Positions 1 through 5,113 of a stretch of DNA of 5,113 nt are shown here, piece after piece; the stretch's first letter is position 1, and the number at the start of each line of letters is the position of its first letter. The translations under genes and the position numbers were made by a program. The notes below the pieces were generated by a model. That model had not been told where the DNA came from. It did not search any database and was given only the letters and a program-made list of their open reading frames with translations. The stretch spans positions 1 to 5,113 of the forward strand of contig JACTVF010000197.1 of assembly GCA_019695435.1 (NCBI GenBank), read 5' to 3'. This DNA comes from Methanoregulaceae archaeon (lineage in GTDB: Archaea > Halobacteriota > Methanomicrobia > Methanomicrobiales > Methanospirillaceae).

Positions 1-331
1 GCTTTTTTGCCCGGTCGATTGCGATGCTTACGTAGTACTCGTGCCGGATGTCGAGACGCTCCTCGATAAGCACGCGTGTGACCGGCACGCCCTTGATCGT
101 CGTGTTGAAGAGCTGGCGGGCCTTCTCAATGACCGTATCATGATCGGCCATCAGGACGCCCCCGGCCTTGCCCCTGCCGCCGACATCCACCTGGGCCTTG
201 ACGACGACCTTTCCGGCAAGCTCATCCATATGGAGGAGAATCTCCTCGTGTTTGCTCACCAGGATGCCTGTTGGTACCCTGATCCCCTCTTCGGCGAAGA
301 GTTGTTTTGCCTCGTACTCAAGCAGTTTCAT
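1..331 (-). CDS. sucC: Succinyl-CoA ligase (ADP-forming) beta subunit, N-terminal part
   Basis: Beta subunit of succinyl-CoA synthetase, which with SucD interconverts succinate, CoA and ATP with succinyl-CoA, ADP and phosphate in the cytoplasm. I translated this stretch by hand: 110 codons are visible before the gene runs off the left edge, so it is partial at its 3' end. It opens MKLLEYEAKQLFAEEGI, the standard start of the family's ATP-grasp domain. The glycine-rich nucleotide-binding stretch VVKAQVDVGGRGKAGGV lies at residues 42-58, with the conserved lysine at 45. The ATG (331-329) overlaps the korG stop in an ATGA, and a GGAGGG lies 11 bases upstream inside the last korG codons, so translation is probably coupled. 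Its position after the kor genes suggests it feeds succinyl-CoA to the oxidoreductase. sucD probably follows outside the window. The distantly related malate-CoA ligase beta subunit is possible but less likely here. Confidence 0.93.
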   Translation of the reverse strand, partial: MKLLEYEAKQLFAEEGIRVPTGILVSKHEEILLHMDELAGKVVVKAQVDVGGRGKAGGVLMADHDTVIEKARQLFNTTIKGVPVTRVLIEERLDIRHEYYVSIAIDRAKK

Positions 332-867
332 GGCTGTTTCTTCCCTCCTGCAAGTGCAATCCCGAGTTCCATGGCCTTGGTGTTGAGCGCTTCGGTGCCT
401 TTCGGTACGGAATCAAGGATGGCCTTTTTGAGCGCTTCCTCGCTGACCACGTGGGTATACCCGACGAGCGCCCCGAGCATTACGATATTTGCCACGATGT
501 CCCGACCGAGCGTTGTTTTTGCCTCTGCCGTCGCCGGGATCTCGTAAAACATGCAGCCGGGGCGCGAGTGGACGAGCGTGGAATCGAGGATCATCACTGC
601 ATCAGGCCGGGCAGACGCCCCGTATTTCTCAAAACCTTCCTGCGACATGATCACGTAGATATCCGGATCCGCGACCTTGGGGTACAGGATCTCCTCGTCA
701 TCGATGATCACCGCACTCATGGACGCCCCGCCCCGGGCTTCGGGCCCGTAAACCTGCGTCTGCACCGCGAACTTATGGTCGTACATCACAGCGGCCCGTC
801 CGAGAATAACCGCGGAGAGAATAATTCCCTGCCCGCCAAACCCGGAGAACCTGACCTCGCGCCTCAT
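328..867 (-). CDS. korG: 2-oxoglutarate:ferredoxin oxidoreductase, gamma subunit
   Basis: Gamma subunit (called KorC in some genomes) of the thiamine-diphosphate 2-oxoacid:ferredoxin oxidoreductase, cytoplasmic. It supplies the domain that in the one-chain pyruvate enzymes is fused to the others, and in this superfamily contributes to CoA binding. The 179 residues match the usual 175-190 for the family. Hallmarks are the glycine loop GFGGQGI at 9-15 and YGPEARGG at 40-47, where the family normally has a similar Y/G-PE-RGG block. The start is well fixed: the ATG overlaps the korB stop in an ATGA, with GGAGGT 6 bases upstream. It ends in the same kind of overlap with sucC. The subunit alone does not distinguish 2-oxoglutarate from branched-chain 2-oxoacid enzymes; the adjacent sucC decides in favour of 2-oxoglutarate. 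That assignment is inference from context. Confidence 0.95.
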   Translation of the reverse strand: MRREVRFSGFGGQGIILSAVILGRAAVMYDHKFAVQTQVYGPEARGGASMSAVIIDDEEILYPKVADPDIYVIMSQEGFEKYGASARPDAVMILDSTLVHSRPGCMFYEIPATAEAKTTLGRDIVANIVMLGALVGYTHVVSEEALKKAILDSVPKGTEALNTKAMELGIALAGGKKQP

Positions 868-1667
868 GGTTTTACCTCCGTTGGCGCGAGGCCCATCGCA
901 GGCCGGCTGCGCCGCATAAGTTCGCCGACCACGTACATGTCTTCAGGGATTCTCTCACCCTGTTCGAGCAGCCGGTCCCGCTTTGCTTTCAGGAGAGAGT
1001 GCGCCTTGATGTACTCGATCTGGTCGGCGACCTGCCGGAACTTGTTCCGGCGCCCGAAGTTCGTGGGGCACTGGACGAGGACTTCGATGAACGAGAACCC
1101 CGGTGTTTCAAGGCCGGTCTTCACGGCACGTTCGAGTTCCTTGACATGGTATGACGTCCAGCGGGCGACGTAGTTTGCCCCGGCGGCAATCGCGAGTTCC
1201 GAGAGATCGAATGCGGGCTCGGTGCTGCCGTACGGTGTTGTTGTCGATATGCAGCCCCGGGGGGTGGTCGGGCTGCCCTGCCCGCCGGTCATCCCGTAGA
1301 TCTGGTTGTTCATACAGACCACCGTGAGATCGATGTTCCGGCGGCAGGCATGGATAAAATGGTTGCCACCGATTGCGGCGAGATCCCCGTCCCCGGTAAA
1401 GACCACCACGTGGAGTTTCGGGTTTGCCATCTTGACGCCGGTTGCAAAGGCAAGCGCCCGACCATGGGTCGTGTGCAGGGAATCGGTGACGATGTAGCCC
1501 GGTGCCCGGGAGGAGCATCCGATCCCAGAGACAAAAACAGTATCCTCTTTTTTCCATCCCATGGAATCGACTGCGGCGAGCGTGCAGTTGATGATCGTGC
1601 CGTTCCCGCAGCCAGCGCAGTAGATATGGGGCAGCCGGTCCTGCCGGAACCAGTCCTCAAAGCTCAT
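864..1667 (-). CDS. korB: 2-oxoglutarate:ferredoxin oxidoreductase, beta subunit
   Basis: Beta subunit of the 2-oxoacid:ferredoxin oxidoreductase. It binds thiamine diphosphate and the proximal [4Fe-4S] cluster and forms half of the active site. Visible motifs, from the start used here (267 aa): CAGCGNG at 17-23, GIGCSSR at 48-54, TGDGD at 91-95 (Mg-diphosphate binding), followed by NNQIYGMTGGQGSPTTP at 120-136. Cys17, Cys20, Cys51 and Cys200 have nearly the same spacing as the four cluster ligands known in the Sulfolobus homologue, so an intact cluster is expected. I chose the ATG at 1667, which overlaps the korA stop in an ATGA and has GGAGG 7 bases upstream. An in-frame GTG at 1682 would add five residues, but it sits next to that ribosome-binding site. 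The next gene, korG, again overlaps by 4 bases. Nothing is missing or truncated. Confidence 0.96.
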   Translation of the reverse strand: MSFEDWFRQDRLPHIYCAGCGNGTIINCTLAAVDSMGWKKEDTVFVSGIGCSSRAPGYIVTDSLHTTHGRALAFATGVKMANPKLHVVVFTGDGDLAAIGGNHFIHACRRNIDLTVVCMNNQIYGMTGGQGSPTTPRGCISTTTPYGSTEPAFDLSELAIAAGANYVARWTSYHVKELERAVKTGLETPGFSFIEVLVQCPTNFGRRNKFRQVADQIEYIKAHSLLKAKRDRLLEQGERIPEDMYVVGELMRRSRPAMGLAPTEVKP

Positions 1668-2764
1668 GCCCCTGCCTCCCACACCGCAAACAGTTCTGCG
1701 GGCGTGTGCAGTTCTCCGCCGAGTTTGGGGACGGAGGTGATCGGTACTTTCGCGTGCCGTTCGATCTCCCGTGCGATCTGGCCGAGATTAAGTTCGGGCA
1801 CGATGAACCGGCGGGCGCATCTGAAGAGCGCGAGAGCATGGGCTGGGAACGGCCAGACGGTACGGACCCGCAAAAAGCCGATCTTCCTGTCCGGGTGGTC
1901 GTGGATCACCTGCTGGACGGTGCGGACAGGTGCACCGTATGCGATAAAGATCTGCTCTGCATCGGGATTTACCACATCGAAATCCGCGAGTTTTTGTGTT
2001 GCTGACTCGATCTTGTCCACGAGCCTTTTTACGAGCGCGGCGTGCAGCCCGGGGTTCGTTGCGCACGGGTAGCCCCGTTCATCGTGCGTAAGGCCCGTGA
2101 CGTGCGTCCCGTAACCCTTCCCGAATTCGGGGAACCCGGGGATAAGGCCTGCTCCCGGTTTAAACGGCGGTGTGCCAGGTAAAAAAGCCGGGCGCCCGGT
2201 GTGCTCCACGGCATCCGGCACGATGATACGTTCCCGCATGTGCCCGATCACCTCGTCGGCCATTAAAAAGACTGGCACCCGGTACTGGTCGGCGAGATTG
2301 AACGTCTTTGCGGTGAGGTCGTACATTTCCTGCACGCTCGCCGGGCAGAGCGCGATAATCGCGTAATCTCCGTGCGACCCGAACCGGCACTGCATCATGT
2401 CCCCCTGTGCCGCCATGGTGGGCTGGCCCGTGGAAGGGCCGCCCCGCTGCACGTTCACGATCACGCAGGGCGTCTCAGTCATCGCCGCGTACCCGATGTT
2501 CTCCATCATCAGGGAAAATCCCGGGCCGCTCGTCGCCGTCATCGCCCGGGCGCCGGTCCACGAAGCGCCGATAACGGAGGCGATGCTCGCCAGTTCGTCC
2601 TCCATCTGGATAAAGACCCCGCCCCGTTTCGGAAGCTTGGCTGCCATGTGCTCGGCGATCTCGGTCGAAGGGGTGATCGGGTACCCGCCAAAGAAACGGC
2701 AGCCCGCCGCAAGCGCCCCTTCTGCGGAAGCGATATTCCCCTGCCAGAATTCAGTTCGTGTCAA
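1664..2764 (-). CDS. korA: 2-oxoglutarate:ferredoxin oxidoreductase, alpha subunit
   Basis: Alpha subunit, carrying the pyrimidine-binding domain for thiamine diphosphate and the transketolase C-terminal-like domain. The complex carboxylates succinyl-CoA to 2-oxoglutarate with reduced ferredoxin, or runs in reverse. The 366 residues fit the family. Motifs are GGYPITPSTE at 26-35, the conserved acidic MEDE at 54-57, QRGGPSTGQPT at 106-116, ADEVIGHMRE at 169-178, and VPELNLGQI at 322-330 near the C-terminus. The start is a TTG (2764-2762) that overlaps the korD stop as TTGA. An in-frame TGA lies 6 bases upstream and the next ATG (residue 40) would remove the YPITPSTE motif, so TTG is the only reasonable start. 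A GGTGG lies about 10 bases before it. A role with branched-chain 2-oxoacids (Vor) cannot be excluded from this protein alone. Confidence 0.96.
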   Translation of the reverse strand: MTRTEFWQGNIASAEGALAAGCRFFGGYPITPSTEIAEHMAAKLPKRGGVFIQMEDELASIASVIGASWTGARAMTATSGPGFSLMMENIGYAAMTETPCVIVNVQRGGPSTGQPTMAAQGDMMQCRFGSHGDYAIIALCPASVQEMYDLTAKTFNLADQYRVPVFLMADEVIGHMRERIIVPDAVEHTGRPAFLPGTPPFKPGAGLIPGFPEFGKGYGTHVTGLTHDERGYPCATNPGLHAALVKRLVDKIESATQKLADFDVVNPDAEQIFIAYGAPVRTVQQVIHDHPDRKIGFLRVRTVWPFPAHALALFRCARRFIVPELNLGQIAREIERHAKVPITSVPKLGGELHTPAELFAVWEAGA

Positions 2765-3033
2765 TATTCAATCGCCACCTTGTGGGGTTCGTACGGCTCT
2801 TCCTCCACCCAGTGGATGGCCTGGTCTGGACAGGTAAGCTGGCAGACGCCGCAGAGCTGCCGGCCGTACAGGTGCCTGAGCCGGCAGTTGGTGCAGCGCT
2901 CCGGGCGGTCGAGTTCCGGTACCACAATCCCCCGCAGGTTGGGGTGTTTCCCCTCCTTGAAAATCCGGTACGGACAGACCTTGGTACAAAGGTTGCAGCC
3001 TTTGCACCGGGTCTCGTCTATGGCGAGTTTCAT
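2761..3033 (-). CDS. korD: 2-oxoglutarate:ferredoxin oxidoreductase, delta (ferredoxin-like) subunit
   Basis: Small iron-sulfur subunit, 90 residues, expected to pass electrons between the KorB cluster and external ferredoxin. The first cluster motif is canonical: Cys10, 13, 16 and 20 followed by Pro. The second half is unusual. It has five cysteines (47, 50, 61, 64, 68, then Pro), with ten residues between Cys50 and Cys61 where a standard motif has two. The final part, CGVCQLTCPDQAI at 61-73, is clearly ferredoxin-like, so a second [4Fe-4S] cluster is likely but its first ligand must come from Cys47 or Cys50. The ATG at 3033 has a modest AGGA 8 bases upstream. The gene lies 48 bases after the fumarase beta stop and overlaps korA by 4 bases. 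It opens the kor-suc group and may have its own promoter. Confidence 0.93.
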   Translation of the reverse strand: MKLAIDETRCKGCNLCTKVCPYRIFKEGKHPNLRGIVVPELDRPERCTNCRLRHLYGRQLCGVCQLTCPDQAIHWVEEEPYEPHKVAIEY

Positions 3034-3066
3034 GTGATGTGTCCTATGTATGTAGCCGTTGAGCCG

Positions 3067-3073
3067 AAAAAAA
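3067..3073 (-). terminator. Possible weak T-tract terminator after the fumarase genes
   Basis: A run of seven T on the minus strand starts 8 bases after the fumarase beta stop codon. Archaeal RNA polymerase can terminate at such tracts without a hairpin. Seven T is short, and a candidate promoter overlaps the region, so partial read-through into korD is equally plausible. Confidence 0.3.
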
Positions 3074-3080
3074 CCTATTC

Positions 3081-3086
3081 TTTATA
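3081..3086 (-). promoter_or_regulatory. Candidate TATA box for the kor-suc operon
   Basis: TATAAA on the minus strand, overlapping the fumarase beta stop codon (TAA at 3084-3082). It lies about 50 bases before the korD ATG. With normal archaeal spacing, transcription would start near 3057 and leave a leader of about 24 bases containing the korD AGGA. The spacing works well, but a TATAAA here is also partly dictated by the valine-stop codons, so this is inference. Confidence 0.4.
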
Positions 3087-3645
3087 CGCATTCCATTTTC
3101 TGGTCTGCGCCAAAGATTTTTCTCGCGTTCTCCCACACGGCCTCGAAGATATCGTTTCCCTGCGCATCGATCCCAACCACCAAGGGCAGCCGGTCAAGTT
3201 CGATTATCCAGACGGCTTCTGCCATGCCGAGGTCGGGGAAGTGTACACCCTTTAATGTCATGCGAGATGCGGCAAGCGCCGCACATCCCCCGGTGAAGGC
3301 AAAGTAGACTCCCCTTCCCCGGAGCTGTTCTTTCACGGTGCTGTCCATACCGCCTTTCCCGATCAGCGCCCGGACGCCTTTGTCGAAGAGGAAGCCGGAG
3401 AGATTATTCATCCGTGCGGAGGTGGTCGGCCCTGCGGCCACGATTCTGTCGTCTTTCACCACCGGTCCGCAGTGGTAGATCACGGCCCCTTCCGAATCAA
3501 ACGGGATGCCCTTACTCTTCATACGGAGGTGTACCTCGTCCCGAGCGGTGTAAACAAGGCCCGAGAGTTCAACCCTGTCGCCCGCCCGGAGTGCGAGAAT
3601 CTCGTCGCCAAGCGGTGTATGGAGCTGCACGACCGTTTTGGTCAC
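3082..3645 (-). CDS. Fumarate hydratase class I, beta subunit
   Basis: Beta (C-terminal domain) subunit of the oxygen-sensitive iron-sulfur fumarase, which hydrates fumarate to malate and the reverse; in this pathway malate to fumarate. With the start used here it has 187 residues, normal for the split archaeal and bacterial forms. Motifs are SGLVYTARDEVH at 28-39, YHCGPVV at 57-63, AGPTTSARM at 71-79, GKGGM at 96-100 and FTGGCAAL at 117-124. I chose the GTG at 3645, which overlaps the alpha stop as GTGA, has GGAGGT 6 bases upstream and gives the usual VQLHTPL beginning. A GTG at 3684 would add 13 residues that do not look like the family. The protein alone could also be the beta subunit of L(+)-tartrate dehydratase, a close homologue. 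The citric-acid-cycle neighbours favour fumarase. Confidence 0.92.
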   Translation of the reverse strand: MTKTVVQLHTPLGDEILALRAGDRVELSGLVYTARDEVHLRMKSKGIPFDSEGAVIYHCGPVVKDDRIVAAGPTTSARMNNLSGFLFDKGVRALIGKGGMDSTVKEQLRGRGVYFAFTGGCAALAASRMTLKGVHFPDLGMAEAVWIIELDRLPLVVGIDAQGNDIFEAVWENARKIFGADQKMECV

Positions 3646-4478
3646 CAGTCCACCTCCACAGTTGCGTGCCGGTTCGCCCAGCACTGGACGTTCACGGCAA
3701 CCGGCAGGGATGCAGTATGGCAGGCAGCCGTCTTTACCTTGACCGCAAGGGCAGTCGTGCTCCCACCTAGTCCCATCGGCCCGATTCCGAGCCGGTTCAC
3801 CGAGTCGCAGAGTTTCTGCTCGAAGGCAGTCATTGTATTGATGGGCTGGAGCAGCGCCTCCTTTGCAAGTGCCGTGACACCATCGAATGTCCCTCCAATC
3901 CCGACACCGAGTACTACCGGCGGGCAGGGCCGGCCACCGGCGATCAGCATGGTCTCGACAACGACATCCTCAATTTTTTCTTTCTGTGACGGGAGGAGCA
4001 TCACAATCCTTGAGACGTTCTCTGCCCCGGCACCCTTGGGCAGCACGGTCACCATGAACCGTTCCCCGGGCTGCACGTGGATTGCAGGCATCCCGACGCC
4101 AGTGTTATCCCCGGAATTGTGCCGGGTGAGGGGATCGACAACGTTTGGGCGCAGCGGGGTCTCCTGCGTCGCCCTGCGAATGCCATCGGTGACTGCATCA
4201 AAAAGATTCTGTGAGAAGGGAATCTCCGGGGGGAGGGTAAGGTAGACGACCGGGACACCGGTGTCCTGGCAGAGTGGCACTCCGAGACGTTCTGCTACGA
4301 GAATATTCTTTGTTATATTTTCATATTCGCCTTGTGCCACTGCATTCGTCTCAGAGGAAGCAGCTTTTGCAATTGCCTGTTTTACATCGGAAGGCAGGTA
4401 TATGACCGCATCCCTCATGGCCCTGCACGTTGCTTTTGCCAGTGCCTCCCGCAGGGCCTCCGGCTCTCTTCGCTGCAT
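3642..4478 (-). CDS. Fumarate hydratase class I, alpha subunit
   Basis: Alpha (N-terminal domain) subunit of class I fumarase, holding the catalytic [4Fe-4S] cluster; it pairs with the beta subunit encoded directly downstream. The 278 residues are normal for the family. Motifs are LCQDTG at 69-74 (cluster cysteine 70), RHNSGDNTG at 119-127, LPKGAGAEN at 146-154, GGRPCPPVVLGVGIGG at 181-196 (Cys185), PMGLGGSTTAL at 234-244 and the end CWANRHATVEVDW. Cys70, Cys185 and probably Cys266 are the cluster ligands, with Cys253 an alternative for the third; that choice is inference. The ATG at 4478 has no good ribosome-binding site. A TATA box centred about 30 bases upstream predicts a very short leader or a leaderless mRNA. 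It overlaps the beta gene by 4 bases. L(+)-tartrate dehydratase alpha is the main alternative. Confidence 0.93.
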   Translation of the reverse strand: MQRREPEALREALAKATCRAMRDAVIYLPSDVKQAIAKAASSETNAVAQGEYENITKNILVAERLGVPLCQDTGVPVVYLTLPPEIPFSQNLFDAVTDGIRRATQETPLRPNVVDPLTRHNSGDNTGVGMPAIHVQPGERFMVTVLPKGAGAENVSRIVMLLPSQKEKIEDVVVETMLIAGGRPCPPVVLGVGIGGTFDGVTALAKEALLQPINTMTAFEQKLCDSVNRLGIGPMGLGGSTTALAVKVKTAACHTASLPVAVNVQCWANRHATVEVDW

Positions 4479-4504
4479 TTATCCATAGTTAGGCGGCAGG
4501 GAGG

Positions 4505-4511
4505 TTATATA
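4505..4511 (-). promoter_or_regulatory. TATA box for the fumarase operon
   Basis: TATATAA on the minus strand in a GC-rich intergenic region, its centre about 30 bases before the A of the fumarase alpha ATG. Archaeal start sites usually lie about 26 bases after the centre, so the leader would be only a few bases. This agrees with the lack of a Shine-Dalgarno sequence before that gene. The motif is nearly symmetric and reads TTATATAC on the plus strand, so it could in principle work in both directions. Confidence 0.6.
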
Positions 4512-4542
4512 CTGTGCGACTGGAGGCAGGAGTGCAGTATGC

Positions 4543-4586
4543 CGGTTTTTGGGGAAACCTTATGAAAACCGTGAGACCGTCCGGTC
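4543..4586. promoter_or_regulatory. Two dyads upstream of the fumarase promoter
   Basis: First, CGGTTTT at 4543-4549 pairs with AAAACCG at 4565-4571 across a 15-base loop. Second, GACCG at 4575-4579 pairs with CGGTC at 4582-4586 across 2 bases. Both lie 30-80 bases upstream of the TATA box, where archaeal activators or other regulators can bind. They could also be chance symmetry. No known operator is recognised. Confidence 0.3.
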
Positions 4587-4637
4587 ATTGAGAGAGTAAT
4601 AAATCAGAAGGATATGCGGGCTGCAGAACGATCCCTC

Positions 4638-4669
4638 GAAAAAAAGAGAGAAAAGACCGGGGGATCCCG
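4638..4669 (-). terminator. Terminator of the L10e transcript
   Basis: Directly after the L10e stop codon the minus strand has the palindrome GGGATCCC (4668-4661), then a pyrimidine tract with a T4 run and a T7 run (4654-4638). T-rich tracts soon after a stop codon are typical archaeal terminators. This separates the ribosomal gene from the fumarase operon, which has its own TATA box. Confidence 0.6.
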
Positions 4670-5113
4670 TTACTTCTTTTCCTTTCCGCCCTTTGCCGGT
4701 GCCTTTCCGCCCTTGTGTTCGGCGCCCTTTCCGGCCTCTGCGCCCTTTGCTGCCGGCTCTGCCTTTGCGGCTTCGGCACCTTTGTGCTCTGCACCCTTGT
4801 GTGCGCCGCCCTTGTGTTCGGCACCCTTTCCGGTCTCTACCGGCTCTGCTGCCATCGCTTCGGTTTCGGCTTCGACCTTGACCGGCTCTGCGATCTTATC
4901 GCCGGCGATCTTCGGTGCTGCGACGATCCTGCCGCTCACCTTGATCGTGTGGACTTTGAGATGGGACGGGGTTGGAAGCTTATGGGCTCCGTTCCTCATC
5001 GCGGCCTTGATCTTGTCCAGGTACTGGGCATTTGAAAAAACCGTGAAGATTATCTGGCCTGCCTCGACCCGTGCTGCTGTCCCGACCGCCTTTCCGAATG
5101 CCAGGCGCATCCC
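4670..5113 (-). CDS. rpl10e: Ribosomal protein L10e (uL16 family), C-terminal part with a long repeat tail
   Basis: Large-subunit ribosomal protein of the archaeal/eukaryotic L10e (uL16) family, which sits near the tRNA and factor-binding side of the 50S subunit. The 5' end is outside the window; 147 codons and the stop are visible. Visible residues 1-20 ([20 protein letters not shown]) and HKLPTPS at 44-50 are the conserved L10e C-terminal core. Archaeal L10e normally ends soon after KLPTP. Here about 90 more residues follow: a short linker (residues 58-85) and then a low-complexity tail made of Lys, Ala, Glu, Gly and His. KGAE occurs five times (residues 96, 106, 111, 123, 129) and GAEHKG three times (97, 107, 130). 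It ends in a basic GGKEKK. The tail has no cysteine or hydrophobic segment and is probably disordered. The reading frame stays open through the repeats, and the stop is followed by a terminator, so the tail appears genuine. Confidence 0.88.
   Translation of the reverse strand, partial: GMRLAFGKAVGTAARVEAGQIIFTVFSNAQYLDKIKAAMRNGAHKLPTPSHLKVHTIKVSGRIVAAPKIAGDKIAEPVKVEAETEAMAAEPVETGKGAEHKGGAHKGAEHKGAEAAKAEPAAKGAEAGKGAEHKGGKAPAKGGKEKK
4707..4838. repeat. Direct repeat inside the L10e tail (33-base unit, two copies)
   Basis: Copies at 4707-4739 and 4806-4838 agree at 31 of 33 bases and are offset by 99 bases, exactly 33 codons. Both encode [12 protein letters not shown]. Shorter, less perfect units of the same kind lie between them. 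The in-frame spacing suggests growth of the tail by unit duplication. Confidence 0.85.

Noticed and set aside
307..1173. Long plus-strand open frame opposite korG and korB
   Set aside because: It lies antisense to two well-recognised genes. Its translation is rich in Arg, Pro and His, as expected for the complement of GC-rich coding sequence, and has no recognisable motif.
1668..1682. Upstream GTG start for korB adding five residues
   Set aside because: The ATG at 1667 has GGAGG at good spacing and forms the same ATGA overlap as its neighbours; the GTG falls next to that ribosome-binding site.
1350..2072. Long plus-strand open frame opposite korA and korB
   Set aside because: Antisense to conserved genes, with no family motif and no ribosome-binding site that stands out. 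GC-rich codon use keeps this frame open by chance.
3646..3684. Upstream GTG start for fumarase beta adding 13 residues
   Set aside because: The added residues do not resemble the family's N-terminus, and the GTG at 3645 has a near-perfect ribosome-binding site and a 4-base overlap.
3472..4245. Long plus-strand open frame opposite the fumarase genes
   Set aside because: Entirely antisense to both fumarase subunits, Ser/Thr/Pro-rich and without recognisable domains.
4596..4605. AT-rich TTTATTA on the minus strand as an alternative fumarase promoter
   Set aside because: It would give a leader of about 100 bases and matches the archaeal TATA consensus less well than TATATAA at 4511-4505. Not excluded, but second choice.
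4707..4838. Repeats in the right part of the window as a CRISPR array or mobile-element terminus
   Set aside because: The repeats are in frame inside the L10e gene, have irregular short spacing and encode a low-complexity protein tail; there are no unique spacers or terminal inverted repeats.
4715..5035. Cys/Leu-rich plus-strand frame that looks like membrane segments
   Set aside because: It is the antisense reading of the L10e repeat tail. Complementing Lys/Ala/Glu/Gly codons yields Leu/Cys/Phe-rich sequence, so the apparent membrane segments are an artefact.

Overview
The window is about 5.1 kb from a GC-rich archaeal chromosome. It most resembles a hydrogenotrophic methanogen of the order Methanomicrobiales (Methanoregula/Methanospirillum-like relatives). 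That placement is inference from the gene set: an archaeal-type ribosomal protein L10e, a two-subunit class I fumarase, a four-subunit 2-oxoglutarate:ferredoxin oxidoreductase and an ADP-forming succinyl-CoA ligase. Archaeal TATA-like elements and T-rich terminators fit it. Every convincing gene lies on the minus strand, so transcription runs from high to low coordinates, and both window edges cut a gene.

In transcription order: the 3' part of the L10e gene, carrying a long Lys/Ala/Glu/Gly/His repeat tail (5113-4670). A 191-base intergenic region follows, with a T-rich terminator for L10e, two small dyads and a TATA box about 30 bases before the next start codon. Then come the fumarase alpha and beta genes (4478-3642 and 3645-3082), which overlap by 4 bases. 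A 48-base gap holds a T7 run and a TATA-like motif on the fumarase beta stop codon. After it come korD (3033-2761), korA (2764-1664), korB (1667-864), korG (867-328) and the start of sucC (331-1), each overlapping the previous gene by exactly 4 bases.

Together the genes encode consecutive steps of the partial citric acid cycle: malate/fumarate interconversion by fumarase, succinate to succinyl-CoA by SucCD, and reductive carboxylation of succinyl-CoA to 2-oxoglutarate by KorDABG using reduced ferredoxin. Methanogens of this group are known to make 2-oxoglutarate, and hence glutamate, by the reductive arm. The only step missing from the window is fumarate reduction to succinate. sucD is expected just beyond the left edge.

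I see no mobile element, CRISPR array, tRNA or rRNA. This is mostly a conserved metabolic locus. The points most worth a second look are the L10e tail, the unusual cysteine spacing in KorD, and the two candidate promoters.
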